Part shown: piece by piece, positions 1-7,940 of the stretch | How positions within the stretch are numbered: position 1 is the stretch's first letter | Layout: each line of letters begins with the position of its first letter | NCBI RefSeq assembly: GCF_016908295.1 | Contig: NZ_JAFBDO010000001.1 | Span: 620,001-684,000, forward strand | Direction: 5' to 3' | Length of the DNA stretch: 64,000 bases | Source of the DNA: Thalassobacillus pellis | GTDB lineage: Bacteria; Bacillota; Bacilli; Bacillales; Halobacillaceae | Notes under the pieces: model-generated | What the model was told of the DNA's origin: nothing | The model's input: only the letters and a program-made list of their open reading frames with translations | Databases searched by the model: none | Position numbers and translations under genes: made by a program

Positions 1-57
1 TACTACACCAAACATTGCCAAGAACTTAAATGTGTCGAAGGTTTCATTTCTTTCCAT
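1..57 (-). CDS. Acyltransferase family 3 protein, N-terminal fragment
   Basis: Only the first 19 codons are in the window; the gene continues past the left edge. They read MERNETFDTFKFLAMFGVV, which resembles the start of membrane acyltransferase family 3 proteins: a short polar N-terminus with Arg-Asn, then the first membrane helix with the F(R/K)FLAMF..V pattern. An AGGAG lies nine bases upstream of this ATG; an in-frame ATG two codons earlier (61-63) is too close to it. Such enzymes O-acylate surface polymers, which would suit the neighbouring teichoic acid genes, but the fragment is too short for more than a family guess. Confidence 0.5.
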   Translation of the reverse strand, partial: MERNETFDTFKFLAMFGVV

Positions 58-373
58 GGCCATTCACTCCTGAGCAATTCCTCGAATTTTGTCACCAAAT
101 ACAAGTATAAGAGGAAAGCTCACTAGTTCGCATGGTTTAACTCCACCTTTTAATCGAATTATTAAAATTGCAATCATTCGTTAATCTCTTTGTAATATTC
201 ATGGACGTTACCCTTAGAGATAATGTAGAGTTGAAGATAAAGGGATATTTTTACTGTTTATATTTAAATACGGTAGGAAAAGAAAATTAGTAGTCGAACA
301 TTATCCATGCATTACCTTGATGAGCATGAGAGAATAACAGAATAATAATCCTTAAGAAAAGCAGGTGAATCAC
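58..373. other. Intergenic region between divergent genes
   Basis: No gene is seen here. It is A/T rich and must hold the promoters for the leftward acyltransferase fragment and the rightward glycosyltransferase. I see no convincing paired -35/-10 and no structured RNA. Confidence 0.5.
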
Positions 374-1933
374 ATGGCTGATAAACATACGATGTACTTC
401 TTAATCAATTCGATTGATCTCGCACGCGGTGGGTTAACAAGAGCATCCTTAAAACAAGCTTCTACTTTTGCTGAAATGGGTTATGATGTCGAAATGGTCA
501 CGTTCAATTATAACTTGAAATATTCGAAAATAAGGAAAAAACTAGTTGAAATGGGGAAAGTTCACCCTGATGTTACCATTCGAAATATGTATGAAGAACT
601 GGAGGGAAACAATGAACCTGTAAATTCAATCCCCTCCCATAATAAAACTTCACTCAAAGAACTAGCAGATGGAGGAGCTTTGGATAAAAGAAGCGGATAT
701 AATAGTTACCGAGTTTATAAAAACGGGCTATATATAAAGTATATCGATCTTGATAAAAACGACACTCTAAACTTCATCGATTATTTTAATGAAAACCGGT
801 ACCGAACTAGTCGAGTTGAATATGATCAGGCGGGAAACATTCGTCGTGTCTCTTATATGGACTTTCAATATAATAAGCCACGACAAATCATTCATTATGA
901 CCCGTACGGAAATGCCTATCTATCCCAGTGGGAAAATGCAGAAAAAGGAAAAATCCAAAGAATTAACATTTTTAATCCGAATAATGGCGAAGTGGAAAAA
1001 ACTTATTTCAACGATGATGACTTAAAAGTCGCATGGCTTGAAAAAATTCTTAAAGAATCAGAAAATCCAGTGGTTGTATCGGATACACGGAGCACTGATT
1101 CTGTGCTAGGTAAACTGGATAAATCAGCGGCGACTAAAATTTGGCGTCTACACAGCTGTCATGTGAAGTATCCATTCCAAAAAGATGGCGAAATTGTGCC
1201 CAAAGTTAGAGATGCTATAAAATACTTGGATAATTACGATGGGGCTTTCGTTTTGACAGAAGAACAAAAGAACGATCTTGTACAAAGATACGGTGGAGAA
1301 TCTTTCTTCCATGTCGTCCCACACTTTCACGAAGAAAAAAAGCGTAACTTTTTGAAGGAAATGATAAAGAAAGAGAAGAAAAACGAAAAACTTGGTGTTA
1401 TTATCAGCAGATTATCTACACTTAAGCGTATTGATCATCCTATTAGAGCTTTCAAGAAGGTAGTACAGCAAATGCCGGAAGCAAAACTGGAAGTTTGGGG
1501 GACAGGTACTGAAACCGAAAAGCTGGAAGAACTTATTAAAGAACTTGGGCTTGAAAATAATGTAAGTATGAAAGGATATACCCATGATCCTGACCTTATT
1601 TATCAAAAAGGACTATTTTCCATATTGACCTCAAAAACAGAAGGTTTCGCATTATCTATTTTAGAGAGCATGGCCAATAAGACACCTGTTATAAGCTATA
1701 ACATTAAATACGGACCAAATGAGTTAATCCAACACGATCAGACAGGGTTGCTAGTCGAAGACAAAGATATTGAAGGGTTAGCTGAAAGTATGCTTTACAT
1801 GTTTAAAAATCCTGAAAAAACCAAAGCGATGGGAGAAGACGCAGCTGAATTTGTAAATGAAAAATTCAGCAAAGAAAATTACAAGGAAAGATGGATAAAG
1901 TCCATCGCAGCAACCCAGAAAAATAAAAAGTAG
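374..1933 (+). CDS. GT4-type glycosyltransferase, probably poly(glycerol phosphate) glucosyltransferase (TagE/TarM-like)
   Basis: This 519-residue cytoplasmic enzyme most likely glycosylates wall teichoic acid using a nucleotide sugar. The C-terminal half (about 325-515) is a glycosyltransferase family 4 domain with the retaining-GT signature around KTEGFALSILESMA. The first 50 residues hold the GGLTRA loop, and about 100-230 form a Tyr/Asn-rich insert like the beta-sheet domain of TagE, TarM and GtfA. The nearest known relative by layout is TagE (673 residues in B. subtilis). I chose the ATG at 374, preceded by AGGTGA, rather than a GTG nine bases upstream. It lies just before tagD and tagB, which supports a teichoic acid role. 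A GtfA-like role in protein glycosylation is possible but no adhesin or SecA2 gene is near. Confidence 0.75.
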   Translation: MADKHTMYFLINSIDLARGGLTRASLKQASTFAEMGYDVEMVTFNYNLKYSKIRKKLVEMGKVHPDVTIRNMYEELEGNNEPVNSIPSHNKTSLKELADGGALDKRSGYNSYRVYKNGLYIKYIDLDKNDTLNFIDYFNENRYRTSRVEYDQAGNIRRVSYMDFQYNKPRQIIHYDPYGNAYLSQWENAEKGKIQRINIFNPNNGEVEKTYFNDDDLKVAWLEKILKESENPVVVSDTRSTDSVLGKLDKSAATKIWRLHSCHVKYPFQKDGEIVPKVRDAIKYLDNYDGAFVLTEEQKNDLVQRYGGESFFHVVPHFHEEKKRNFLKEMIKKEKKNEKLGVIISRLSTLKRIDHPIRAFKKVVQQMPEAKLEVWGTGTETEKLEELIKELGLENNVSMKGYTHDPDLIYQKGLFSILTSKTEGFALSILESMANKTPVISYNIKYGPNELIQHDQTGLLVEDKDIEGLAESMLYMFKNPEKTKAMGEDAAEFVNEKFSKENYKERWIKSIAATQKNKK

Positions 1934-1941
1934 TTTTTAGT

Positions 1942-1974
1942 AAAGCATTCTCACTTTAAGAGAATGCTTTTTTT
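1942..1974 (+). terminator. Rho-independent terminator of the glycosyltransferase gene
   Basis: The stem AGCATTCTC/GAGAATGCT is followed by seven T residues, nine bases after the stop codon. Confidence 0.9.
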
Positions 1975-2141
1975 GTGAAAATAGATATGGAATTAATAGT
2001 CTTTTAGATGGAAGTATAGCAATTTCAAGTGGGGATTATATGGAAATTATTCCATTACATAGGTTCTTGTATTCTCCATACAGGACAAGTATAATAAAAT
2101 ATGATTAACTTTATCATTATAAATGTTTAATATTATGATAG

Positions 2142-2196
2142 TTTAAAGGAATTGTTAATTCTATGTTAACCTCATGACATAAATGGGTATTATAAT
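2142..2196 (+). promoter_or_regulatory. tagD promoter region with PhoP-box-like 11-bp repeats
   Basis: A perfect TATAAT lies at 2191-2196 but no good -35 precedes it. In its place are phased elements at 11-bp steps: TTTAAAG (2142), TGTTAAT (2153), TGTTAAC (2164) and TGACATA (2175). PhoP boxes in Bacillus are direct TT(A/C/T)ACA-like repeats with 11-bp periodicity, and teichoic acid genes are known PhoP targets under phosphate starvation. The match is imperfect, so the assignment is an inference. Confidence 0.4.
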
Positions 2197-2267
2197 GACT
2201 AAGTGTGAGAGCAATATTATTCTAGAAAATTGGCGAATACTGATAAATAGATTAGGAGGAATTATAA

Positions 2268-2666
2268 ATGAAGAAAGTTATCACATACGGAACTTTCGAT
2301 TTATTGCACTGGGGGCACATCAACCTGCTTAGCCGTGCCAAGGAATTAGGTGACTACTTGATTGTCGCTATTTCTACTGACGAATTTAACGATATAAAAA
2401 ATAAGAAGGCATATCATAGTTTTGAAAACAGAAAAATGATTCTAGAAGCAATTAAATACGTGGATGAAGTCATTCCAGAGGAAGATTGGGAGCAAAAAGT
2501 ACAAGATGTCATTGATCACGATGTTGATGTTTTCGTGATGGGTGATGATTGGAAAGGGAAGTTCGACTTTCTGGAAGACCATTGTGAAGTGGTCTATCTC
2601 CCTCGTACTGTTGGCATTTCTACTACAAAAATCAAAAAAGACATGCTTAAAGTAAATAATGGTTAG
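2268..2666 (+). CDS. tagD: Glycerol-3-phosphate cytidylyltransferase
   Basis: TagD makes CDP-glycerol from CTP and sn-glycerol 3-phosphate, the activated precursor of poly(glycerol phosphate) wall teichoic acid, in the cytoplasm. At 132 residues it has the usual family length. It carries the nucleotidyltransferase HxGH motif as HWGH at residues 14-17 and the second signature RTVGISTTKIK near the C-terminus. An AGGAGG lies eight bases before the ATG. The 3' end overlaps the start of tagB by 8 bp, so the two are co-translated from one message. Confidence 0.97.
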   Translation: MKKVITYGTFDLLHWGHINLLSRAKELGDYLIVAISTDEFNDIKNKKAYHSFENRKMILEAIKYVDEVIPEEDWEQKVQDVIDHDVDVFVMGDDWKGKFDFLEDHCEVVYLPRTVGISTTKIKKDMLKVNNG

Positions 2667-3813
2667 AGAAATTCTAGTGAGTGCCTATTTGATTTTCTTT
2701 CAAATAGGCTTCTCTCTTTTCAAACTATTTCCCCTAAGGAAGAAAACAGTATTTGTAGCTTCTTTTGGGGATAATATTTTGTATGTAGAAAAAGCTCTAA
2801 AAAAACGGTACAATGGAGAAATAGTGATACTGAAGGATCCTTCCTGCCGTATTAATTTCAAAGAAGACGAATACGTCAAAGTCCTCCCATTCGATATAAG
2901 GAAACATCCATTCACCTATATTCTCGGAATCTATCACCTGGCTACATCCCGTCATGTTTTTGTAGATAACTATTTCGGGTTTCTGGCAAGCGCCACCTTT
3001 CGTGATTCAGTTACATGTGTTCAGCTGTGGCATGCAGCCGGTGCTGTGAAAAAATTCGGACTTAAAGATCCGACGGTGGAATTCCGTCTTCCTAAGGCCA
3101 GAGAGAGATTCCTAAGTGTTTATCAAACGTTTGATCAAGTGGTAGTAGGCTCTGAAAAGATGGCAACTATCTTTAAGGAAAGTTTCGGAATAGACGATCA
3201 AAAAATCATGCGAACTGGGATACCAAGAACGGACTTTTTTTTCGAAAACGAAAAAATGAGCAGAATCAAGAAGGATATTGAACATAGGTTTCCTTTAATA
3301 AGCGGCAAAAAAGTCATTTTGTATGCTCCGACCTTTCGGGATAACGAATTGAAAAAACAGAAGATCCGTTTAAACTTGGAAAAACTACGCACACATTTAA
3401 AAGATGATTATGTTTTTCTTATCCGGCTTCATCCAGCAGTCCAGGAATCTTTCGATAATCCTTATCCTGATTTTATTATGGATGTGACCTCTTACCCAGA
3501 TGTTAATGAATTATTAGTTATAACTGATATATTGATTACCGACTATTCTTCTATTCCTTATGAGTTTGCATTATTAAACCGACCAATGATATTTTATGCA
3601 TATGACTTCAAGGAATATACAAAGATGAGAGGTTTCTGGGAGGATTACTTTGACAGCCTGCCCGGGCCAATTCTCACTTCTACTGACGATGTTTTGAAAA
3701 CCATCCAAAATCGTTCCTTCAGGTTGGATGAAATACACGAATTTGCCAGTACATGGAATCAATATTCTAATGGCAATTCCAGTGAAAAGCTTATTGAGCA
3801 ATTATATGATTAA
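2659..3813 (+). CDS. tagB: TagB-type glycerophosphotransferase (teichoic acid primer)
   Basis: The 384-residue protein matches the B. subtilis TagB pattern: an N-terminal amphipathic or membrane-associated segment (about 5-25), the VDNYFGFLAS and QLWHAAGAVKKFGL blocks, the HPAVQ segment, and the C-terminal DILITDYSSIPYEFALLN signature of CDP-glycerol glycerophosphotransferases. TagB adds the first glycerol phosphate to the ManNAc-GlcNAc-PP-undecaprenol primer at the inner face of the membrane. Size and the lack of extra repeats favour TagB over the longer polymerase TagF, which is not in the window. It overlaps tagD by 8 bp. Confidence 0.9.
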   Translation: MVREILVSAYLIFFQIGFSLFKLFPLRKKTVFVASFGDNILYVEKALKKRYNGEIVILKDPSCRINFKEDEYVKVLPFDIRKHPFTYILGIYHLATSRHVFVDNYFGFLASATFRDSVTCVQLWHAAGAVKKFGLKDPTVEFRLPKARERFLSVYQTFDQVVVGSEKMATIFKESFGIDDQKIMRTGIPRTDFFFENEKMSRIKKDIEHRFPLISGKKVILYAPTFRDNELKKQKIRLNLEKLRTHLKDDYVFLIRLHPAVQESFDNPYPDFIMDVTSYPDVNELLVITDILITDYSSIPYEFALLNRPMIFYAYDFKEYTKMRGFWEDYFDSLPGPILTSTDDVLKTIQNRSFRLDEIHEFASTWNQYSNGNSSEKLIEQLYD

Positions 3814-3839
3814 GTATTATTTAGACAAGGAGTAACAGC

Positions 3840-4853
3840 ATGAAGCGAAAAGTATTGGTGAAGAGAAAGCGCCGTAAAAGATTATTAAGAAGAATTGTTA
3901 CCGTATTTGTTTTAGCGCTGCTCATTATAACCGGTGGCTTCACATATCTTTATTATCAGACAAGCCAGGCAGCAGACCAGTCTTACAACGATTTGAATCG
4001 GGAGAAATCAAAGTTACGCCAGGATACGGTTTCCATATCCAATGATCCTGTTTCATTCCTATTATTAGGGGTCGAAGACTATGCTACCAGTGGTGCAAAC
4101 GGCAGAGCAGACACGATTATGGTGGCTACTTTCAACCAGACTAAAGAAACAATGAAATTAGTAAGCATTCCCAGGGATACACTAGTTACAATAGCCGGAA
4201 AAGGTACAGAAGATAAGATCAACCATTCTTATGCTTTTGGCGGAGCTAAAATGACTATAGAAACAGTAGAGCAATTTTTGGATATTCCGATTGATTATTA
4301 CGCCACGATCAACTTTGAAGGATTTGAAAATATAGTGGATATTGCTGGCGGAATTCCAGTTGAAGTACCTTTTGATTTTACAGAAAAGAACGCTGATGAC
4401 TCAGAGATACTTCATTATTACGAAGGACCTATGGTTTTAAACGGAGAAGAAGCTCTCGGCTATGCAAGAATGCGCAAACAGGATCCACGGGGAGATTTAG
4501 GACGTGCTGATCGACAAAAACAAGTTCTGAAAAGCTTAATTGATGAGCTGACTAAGCCTAGTTCTGTTATGAAAGTTGATGAATTAACGGAGGAAGTCGG
4601 AAAAAACGTAACGACGAACTTGAAAATTTCGGAAATGTTAGCCTTTTATAAACAATATAAAGACTTCAATGTAGATAATATTGAACAATTGACTTTAGAG
4701 GGTGAAGGAATCAGGTTGAACGGCAGATACTATTACAATATCTTCGATTCCTCTTTAGCCGAAATACAACACACCTTGCGCAGTCACTTGGAAATTGAAT
4801 CTACGAAAGAAACTTCTTATAATAATGATTCCTATGAAGATAGCAATTATTAA
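3840..4853 (+). CDS. LytR-CpsA-Psr (LCP) family cell-wall polymer ligase
   Basis: This 337-residue protein has a basic N-terminus (KRKRRKR) and one membrane helix (about 18-38), followed by an extracellular LCP domain with the family motifs: VSIPRDTLV, INFEGFENIVD and the Arg-rich YARMRKQDPRGDLGRADRQ. LCP enzymes move teichoic acid or other anionic polymers from undecaprenyl pyrophosphate to peptidoglycan. It is 26 bp after tagB with an AAGGAG site, so it belongs to the tag operon and probably attaches the polymer made by its neighbours. Which of the B. subtilis paralogues (TagT, U, V) it matches cannot be told by eye. Confidence 0.92.
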   Translation: MKRKVLVKRKRRKRLLRRIVTVFVLALLIITGGFTYLYYQTSQAADQSYNDLNREKSKLRQDTVSISNDPVSFLLLGVEDYATSGANGRADTIMVATFNQTKETMKLVSIPRDTLVTIAGKGTEDKINHSYAFGGAKMTIETVEQFLDIPIDYYATINFEGFENIVDIAGGIPVEVPFDFTEKNADDSEILHYYEGPMVLNGEEALGYARMRKQDPRGDLGRADRQKQVLKSLIDELTKPSSVMKVDELTEEVGKNVTTNLKISEMLAFYKQYKDFNVDNIEQLTLEGEGIRLNGRYYYNIFDSSLAEIQHTLRSHLEIESTKETSYNNDSYEDSNY

Positions 4854-4888
4854 AATGAAGTGCGGGCCTGCCTGCACTTCATTTTTTT
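4854..4888 (+). terminator. Terminator after the tagD-tagB-LCP operon
   Basis: The stem ATGAAGTGC...GCACTTCAT is followed by a run of T, directly after the LCP stop codon. Confidence 0.9.
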
Positions 4889-4889
4889 C

Positions 4890-4925
4890 GTAAAAAAAAT
4901 AGGCTGCTTATAGCCTATTTTTTAC
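4890..4925 (-). terminator. Terminator overlapping the tagO stop codon
   Basis: AAAAATAGGCT/AGCCTATTTTT forms a stem with A and T tracts on both sides, so it can work in either direction. It abuts the rightward terminator, separating two convergent operons. Confidence 0.85.
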
Positions 4926-6049
4926 GAAGATGTACGCTTTTTTTTCTTTTTATCATCTTTATCATCTTTATTGTCTTTATTGACTGTTTTAGCTGCCGTG
5001 TTTTTGACTGTATCAATAACAGGTTTCCTACCACCCTTTACTACACCTGTCATTTCAGCAAATAAATGCAGAATAAATACAATCAGAAATGTAATTCCAA
5101 GCGCCAATGCGAAAGACGCATAAGAAAAGAAAACAGCCAAAACTCCGAAAAGTGCACTAAATGCATATATTATTAGTACAGTCGTACGGTGACTGAACCC
5201 TGATGCGATCAATTGGTAATGGATATGCTGGTTATCTGCCTCTAATACAGGCTTCTTATTTATTAGTCTTCTTAAGATGGAGAAAAGCGTGTCGAAAATT
5301 GGTATTGCCAAGACCAGAATAGGAATGACAAAGCTGAAGAATGTAAGACTTTTGAACAGTCCTAACATGGATAATACGGCAACCGAATACCCTAAAAAAA
5401 GGGAGCCTGTATCACCCATGTAAATTTTAGCCGGATAGAAATTGTGAAATAAGAATCCTATATTACTTCCGATAATGGAAATACAAATCAATATTACTGC
5501 CATCCTGCCATCAATAAAAGCCATGACGGTTATGCTGGTAAGAGCAATTGTTGAAACCCCTGTAGCAAGGCCATCCAAACCGTCTATCAGATTGATGGCA
5601 TTTGTTATGCCAATGATCCAGAAAAAAGTTACAATGACACTAACAAAAATATTCAACTCAATCATCCCATAAAGGGGAATGGTTATATTGTCAATCAGAA
5701 GTCCAGAGAAGATAAGGATGGATGCTGCAATAATCTGCCCTGTCAGTTTCACCAATGGCCGAAGCTGATAACGGTCATCCAGTAGGCCTGTCACCATAAT
5801 AATTGTGGCGCCAATGCTTATTGGTAAAAACTCTGGGATTTGAGGTCTCAGATACAATAAAGCGACTACCACACCGGCAAATATTGCAACTCCCCCCATC
5901 CTTGGAGTTATAGTTGTATGTATTTTCCGTAATTCGGGATAATCCATTACCTTCCACTTCACGGCTAATTTACGAATAGGAAAGGTCAAAATATAGCTTG
6001 TCAGTACGGCGAGTATAAATGCAATAATTAGGCTTGTAATATCAAACAT
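4922..6049 (-). CDS. tagO: Undecaprenyl-phosphate N-acetylglucosaminyl 1-phosphate transferase
   Basis: TagO links GlcNAc-1-phosphate to undecaprenyl phosphate, the first step of wall teichoic acid synthesis, in the membrane. The 375-residue product has about eleven hydrophobic segments and the WecA/MraY family motifs: GLLDDRYQLRP (catalytic Asp pair), INLIDGLDGLATG, MGDTGSLFLGY, and the HIHYQL substrate loop. The C-terminal 40 residues are a charged Lys/Asp tail. I set the start at the ATG preceded by AGTGAGG, not at the GTG twelve bases upstream. It faces the tag operon. TagO/WecA enzymes can also serve other polymers. Confidence 0.92.
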   Translation of the reverse strand: MFDITSLIIAFILAVLTSYILTFPIRKLAVKWKVMDYPELRKIHTTITPRMGGVAIFAGVVVALLYLRPQIPEFLPISIGATIIMVTGLLDDRYQLRPLVKLTGQIIAASILIFSGLLIDNITIPLYGMIELNIFVSVIVTFFWIIGITNAINLIDGLDGLATGVSTIALTSITVMAFIDGRMAVILICISIIGSNIGFLFHNFYPAKIYMGDTGSLFLGYSVAVLSMLGLFKSLTFFSFVIPILVLAIPIFDTLFSILRRLINKKPVLEADNQHIHYQLIASGFSHRTTVLIIYAFSALFGVLAVFFSYASFALALGITFLIVFILHLFAEMTGVVKGGRKPVIDTVKNTAAKTVNKDNKDDKDDKKKKKRTSS

Positions 6050-6176
6050 AGGAGACCTCACTTTTGTAAATTATTGAAAATAACTAGCAAATCACTTTTA
6101 TTTTACATGATTCAACAAAAATCATAAAGTGAATTTTGCCTGTCTCCTAAGATATTTACATTTTCTTTAAAAAGAA

Positions 6177-6293
6177 TTAACCTAACTGTTGCTTAAGCTG
6201 TTCAATGACTTCCTCTGTCGTCTCAATTTCAGCTGCTTCACTCTGCCTGATGATGTTCTGCAGAACCTCACTGAGATCTACTTTATCATTCAT
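6177..6293 (-). CDS. Small 38-residue acidic protein, function unknown
   Basis: A short frame starts at an ATG with AAAGGATG upstream and ends at TAA. The peptide is highly polar and predicted helical, beginning MNDKVDLSEVLQNII and ending EVIEQLKQQLG, with no Cys and no membrane segment. The Leu/Ile spacing is compatible with a short amphipathic helix or coiled coil. It stands alone between tagO and the regulators. I do not recognise a family; codon use and the ribosome binding site make it a plausible real gene. Confidence 0.55.
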   Translation of the reverse strand: MNDKVDLSEVLQNIIRQSEAAEIETTEEVIEQLKQQLG

Positions 6294-6556
6294 AAGTTAA
6301 ACATCCTTTTTTATTTTTTTAAACTTTTAAGTAACCAGTTTATTTTCCATATATGGAAATACTTTTGATTCATGCTCTTCCGCTCGTCCCTTGCGTGCGG
6401 AAGAAATGCTTTTCGGGAACGTTTTTCTTCAACCCTTGTATAATTATATGATTTAGAGGTCGTCCGTGTTTCTTTATTGAGTATATTCACTACAAAATAC
6501 GGGTTGAAACTTGCTTTTTTGACTGCTTTCGTAATTTTCGGTATCTAGAAGCATGC
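6294..6556. other. Intergenic region upstream of the 38-codon gene
   Basis: No gene is seen. A seven-base-pair stem CTTCCGC/GCGGAAG (6377-6403) with a 13-base loop lies here without a T tract. The region probably carries the leftward promoter of the small gene. Confidence 0.4.
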
Positions 6557-6595
6557 AAAAAAAGACATTTTGCCATGATGGCAAAATGTCTTTTT
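6557..6595 (-). terminator. Terminator of the short TPR gene
   Basis: The near-perfect stem AAAGACATTTTGCCA/TGGCAAAATGTCTTT with a four-base loop is flanked by A and T tracts, ten bases after the stop codon. Confidence 0.92.
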
Positions 6596-6605
6596 AACCT
6601 ATTTC

Positions 6606-7220
6606 TTAAGCACGTAAACGTTCTCCCTGAGAAAAATGGGTGAGCATGGAGTAATCTGCTTTATGCTCCCTGTCTTCCTTGGATAATTCTAATAACTCCT
6701 CAAAGTAGCGCTTGCTCTCATCAAAGTTGTGCATGTAATAATATTTGACGCCCAAATAATGAAACATGGCTTTGTCAAAGATGATATTTTGTTTAAGAAT
6801 GGGATACTTGTCCAGAAAGTAACACAGAAAGTTATCCTCCAGCCACGATGCATGGTCAAAGCGCTGCTTTTTATAGTGGTAGACCGCTAGTAACAGGTGG
6901 TATATCACCTCTTGCTGCAACGAAGGAATCGGCTGATAACTTTCAATTCTTACGATCAGGTTTTCCATGTTACCTTCATCGGATTGCAGTTTCTGCTGAA
7001 ATTCTATCAGAAGCTGATGCAGACACGGATTGACCTCTTCATGCTCTTCAAAATAAGAAGCCGGTCTATCAAACACAGTGGAGAGACGCTGGATACTCGA
7101 TGGTGGCAGGTGGACCATCCCTTGCTCTAGCATGTCCAATTCTTCGACGGGGATGTCCAGCATGTCGATTGTCAGCCCGTTTATGTTACACAAATAATCG
7201 ATTCTCGACCGTAAATTCAC
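6606..7220 (-). CDS. Half-length paralogue of the HTH-like/TPR regulators
   Basis: The 204-residue product aligns by eye with the first half of the two 418-419-residue proteins encoded just upstream: a divergent helix-turn-helix-like N-terminus (1-60), the (Q)EVI(F/Y)HLL.AVYHYK block near 110-125, and one TPR unit ending YLGVKYYYMHNFDESKRYFEELLELS. The remaining four or five TPRs are missing, and a terminator follows within 10 bp, so the short form is the intended product or a stabilised truncation. The start is GTG with AAGGGGGAG eight bases before it. It may act as a dimerising competitor of the full proteins; that is inference. Confidence 0.8.
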   Translation of the reverse strand: MNLRSRIDYLCNINGLTIDMLDIPVEELDMLEQGMVHLPPSSIQRLSTVFDRPASYFEEHEEVNPCLHQLLIEFQQKLQSDEGNMENLIVRIESYQPIPSLQQEVIYHLLLAVYHYKKQRFDHASWLEDNFLCYFLDKYPILKQNIIFDKAMFHYLGVKYYYMHNFDESKRYFEELLELSKEDREHKADYSMLTHFSQGERLRA

Positions 7221-7381
7221 TTTGTGTACTCCCCCTTGGCAGTTGATAACTTAAACTTATCATACTGTCCATGAAAAGCTTGTCGAGTTATGGAAAGGTT
7301 TTCAGTAAATTCCGAAAAGTTTTCGACATTTGGTGTGCATTTCCCGGGAAATATTTATATTCCGCATAAATTATTTCCTTC

Positions 7382-7870
7382 TCAGCGACGCTGCCGTCGA
7401 ATTGTTGAAAGAAGTACTATCGCTATGACAGCAAACGACGCTCCGACAGCATCCAGCACAACATCCCCCGCATATGGTGTCCGGTTCGGCGTCAATCCCT
7501 GATGCCATTCATCCGTGATGGCATATAAAACCGTGCACACCCATGCTAAAGTGACGCTAAGACTCCGTTTAAAAGCTGTTGTTTTCGTAAAGGCGTAATA
7601 AAAAAGAACGGCCAAAATCATAAATACTGTCACATGGGCTCCTTTACGGATAAAAAACTCGATAAATCCTGCCGCACCGAGTGTAGCAACACTTACTTCT
7701 TCCTGGTGATAAACGAAGCTGATTCCATCCAAAAATGGCGTAATAAAAGTTAGGTCAAAGCGCTCAGAAAGGAATGGTTTCATGTTCTGTTCTTGATACG
7801 GCTGGGAGGAAGAGTGGAAAATCACGCCCATCCATAGGATCGGTAATAGCCAATATTTCCATTTTTTCAA
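7382..7870 (-). CDS. VanZ family membrane protein
   Basis: This 162-residue protein has an N-terminal hydrophobic segment with WMGVIFHSSSQP, then RKGAHVTVFMILAVLFYYAF and ITDEWHQGLTPNRTPYAGDVVLDAVGA, the ordered H/K and D.WHQ..P.R....D...D motifs of the VanZ domain, with about four membrane helices. VanZ is linked to low-level teicoplanin resistance in enterococci; the role of chromosomal VanZ-like proteins in Bacillaceae is unclear. The start appears to be TTG with only a weak GGGTG upstream. It interrupts the run of TPR regulator genes. Confidence 0.87.
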   Translation of the reverse strand: MKKWKYWLLPILWMGVIFHSSSQPYQEQNMKPFLSERFDLTFITPFLDGISFVYHQEEVSVATLGAAGFIEFFIRKGAHVTVFMILAVLFYYAFTKTTAFKRSLSVTLAWVCTVLYAITDEWHQGLTPNRTPYAGDVVLDAVGASFAVIAIVLLSTIRRQRR

Positions 7871-7903
7871 TCATAGACACCCATTTCTATGTAGGAGATT
7901 GAG

Positions 7904-7940
7904 AAAGACCTGCGAGGTATATTGGCCTGCAGGTCTTTTT
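7904..7940 (-). terminator. Terminator of the TPR regulator pair
   Basis: AAAGACCTGC/GCAGGTCTTT forms the stem and reaches into the stop codon region of the upstream gene. Confidence 0.85.

Noticed and set aside
6377-6403. Stem-loop CTTCCGC/GCGGAAG as a terminator
   Set aside because: No T tract follows on either strand, and no gene ends nearby.
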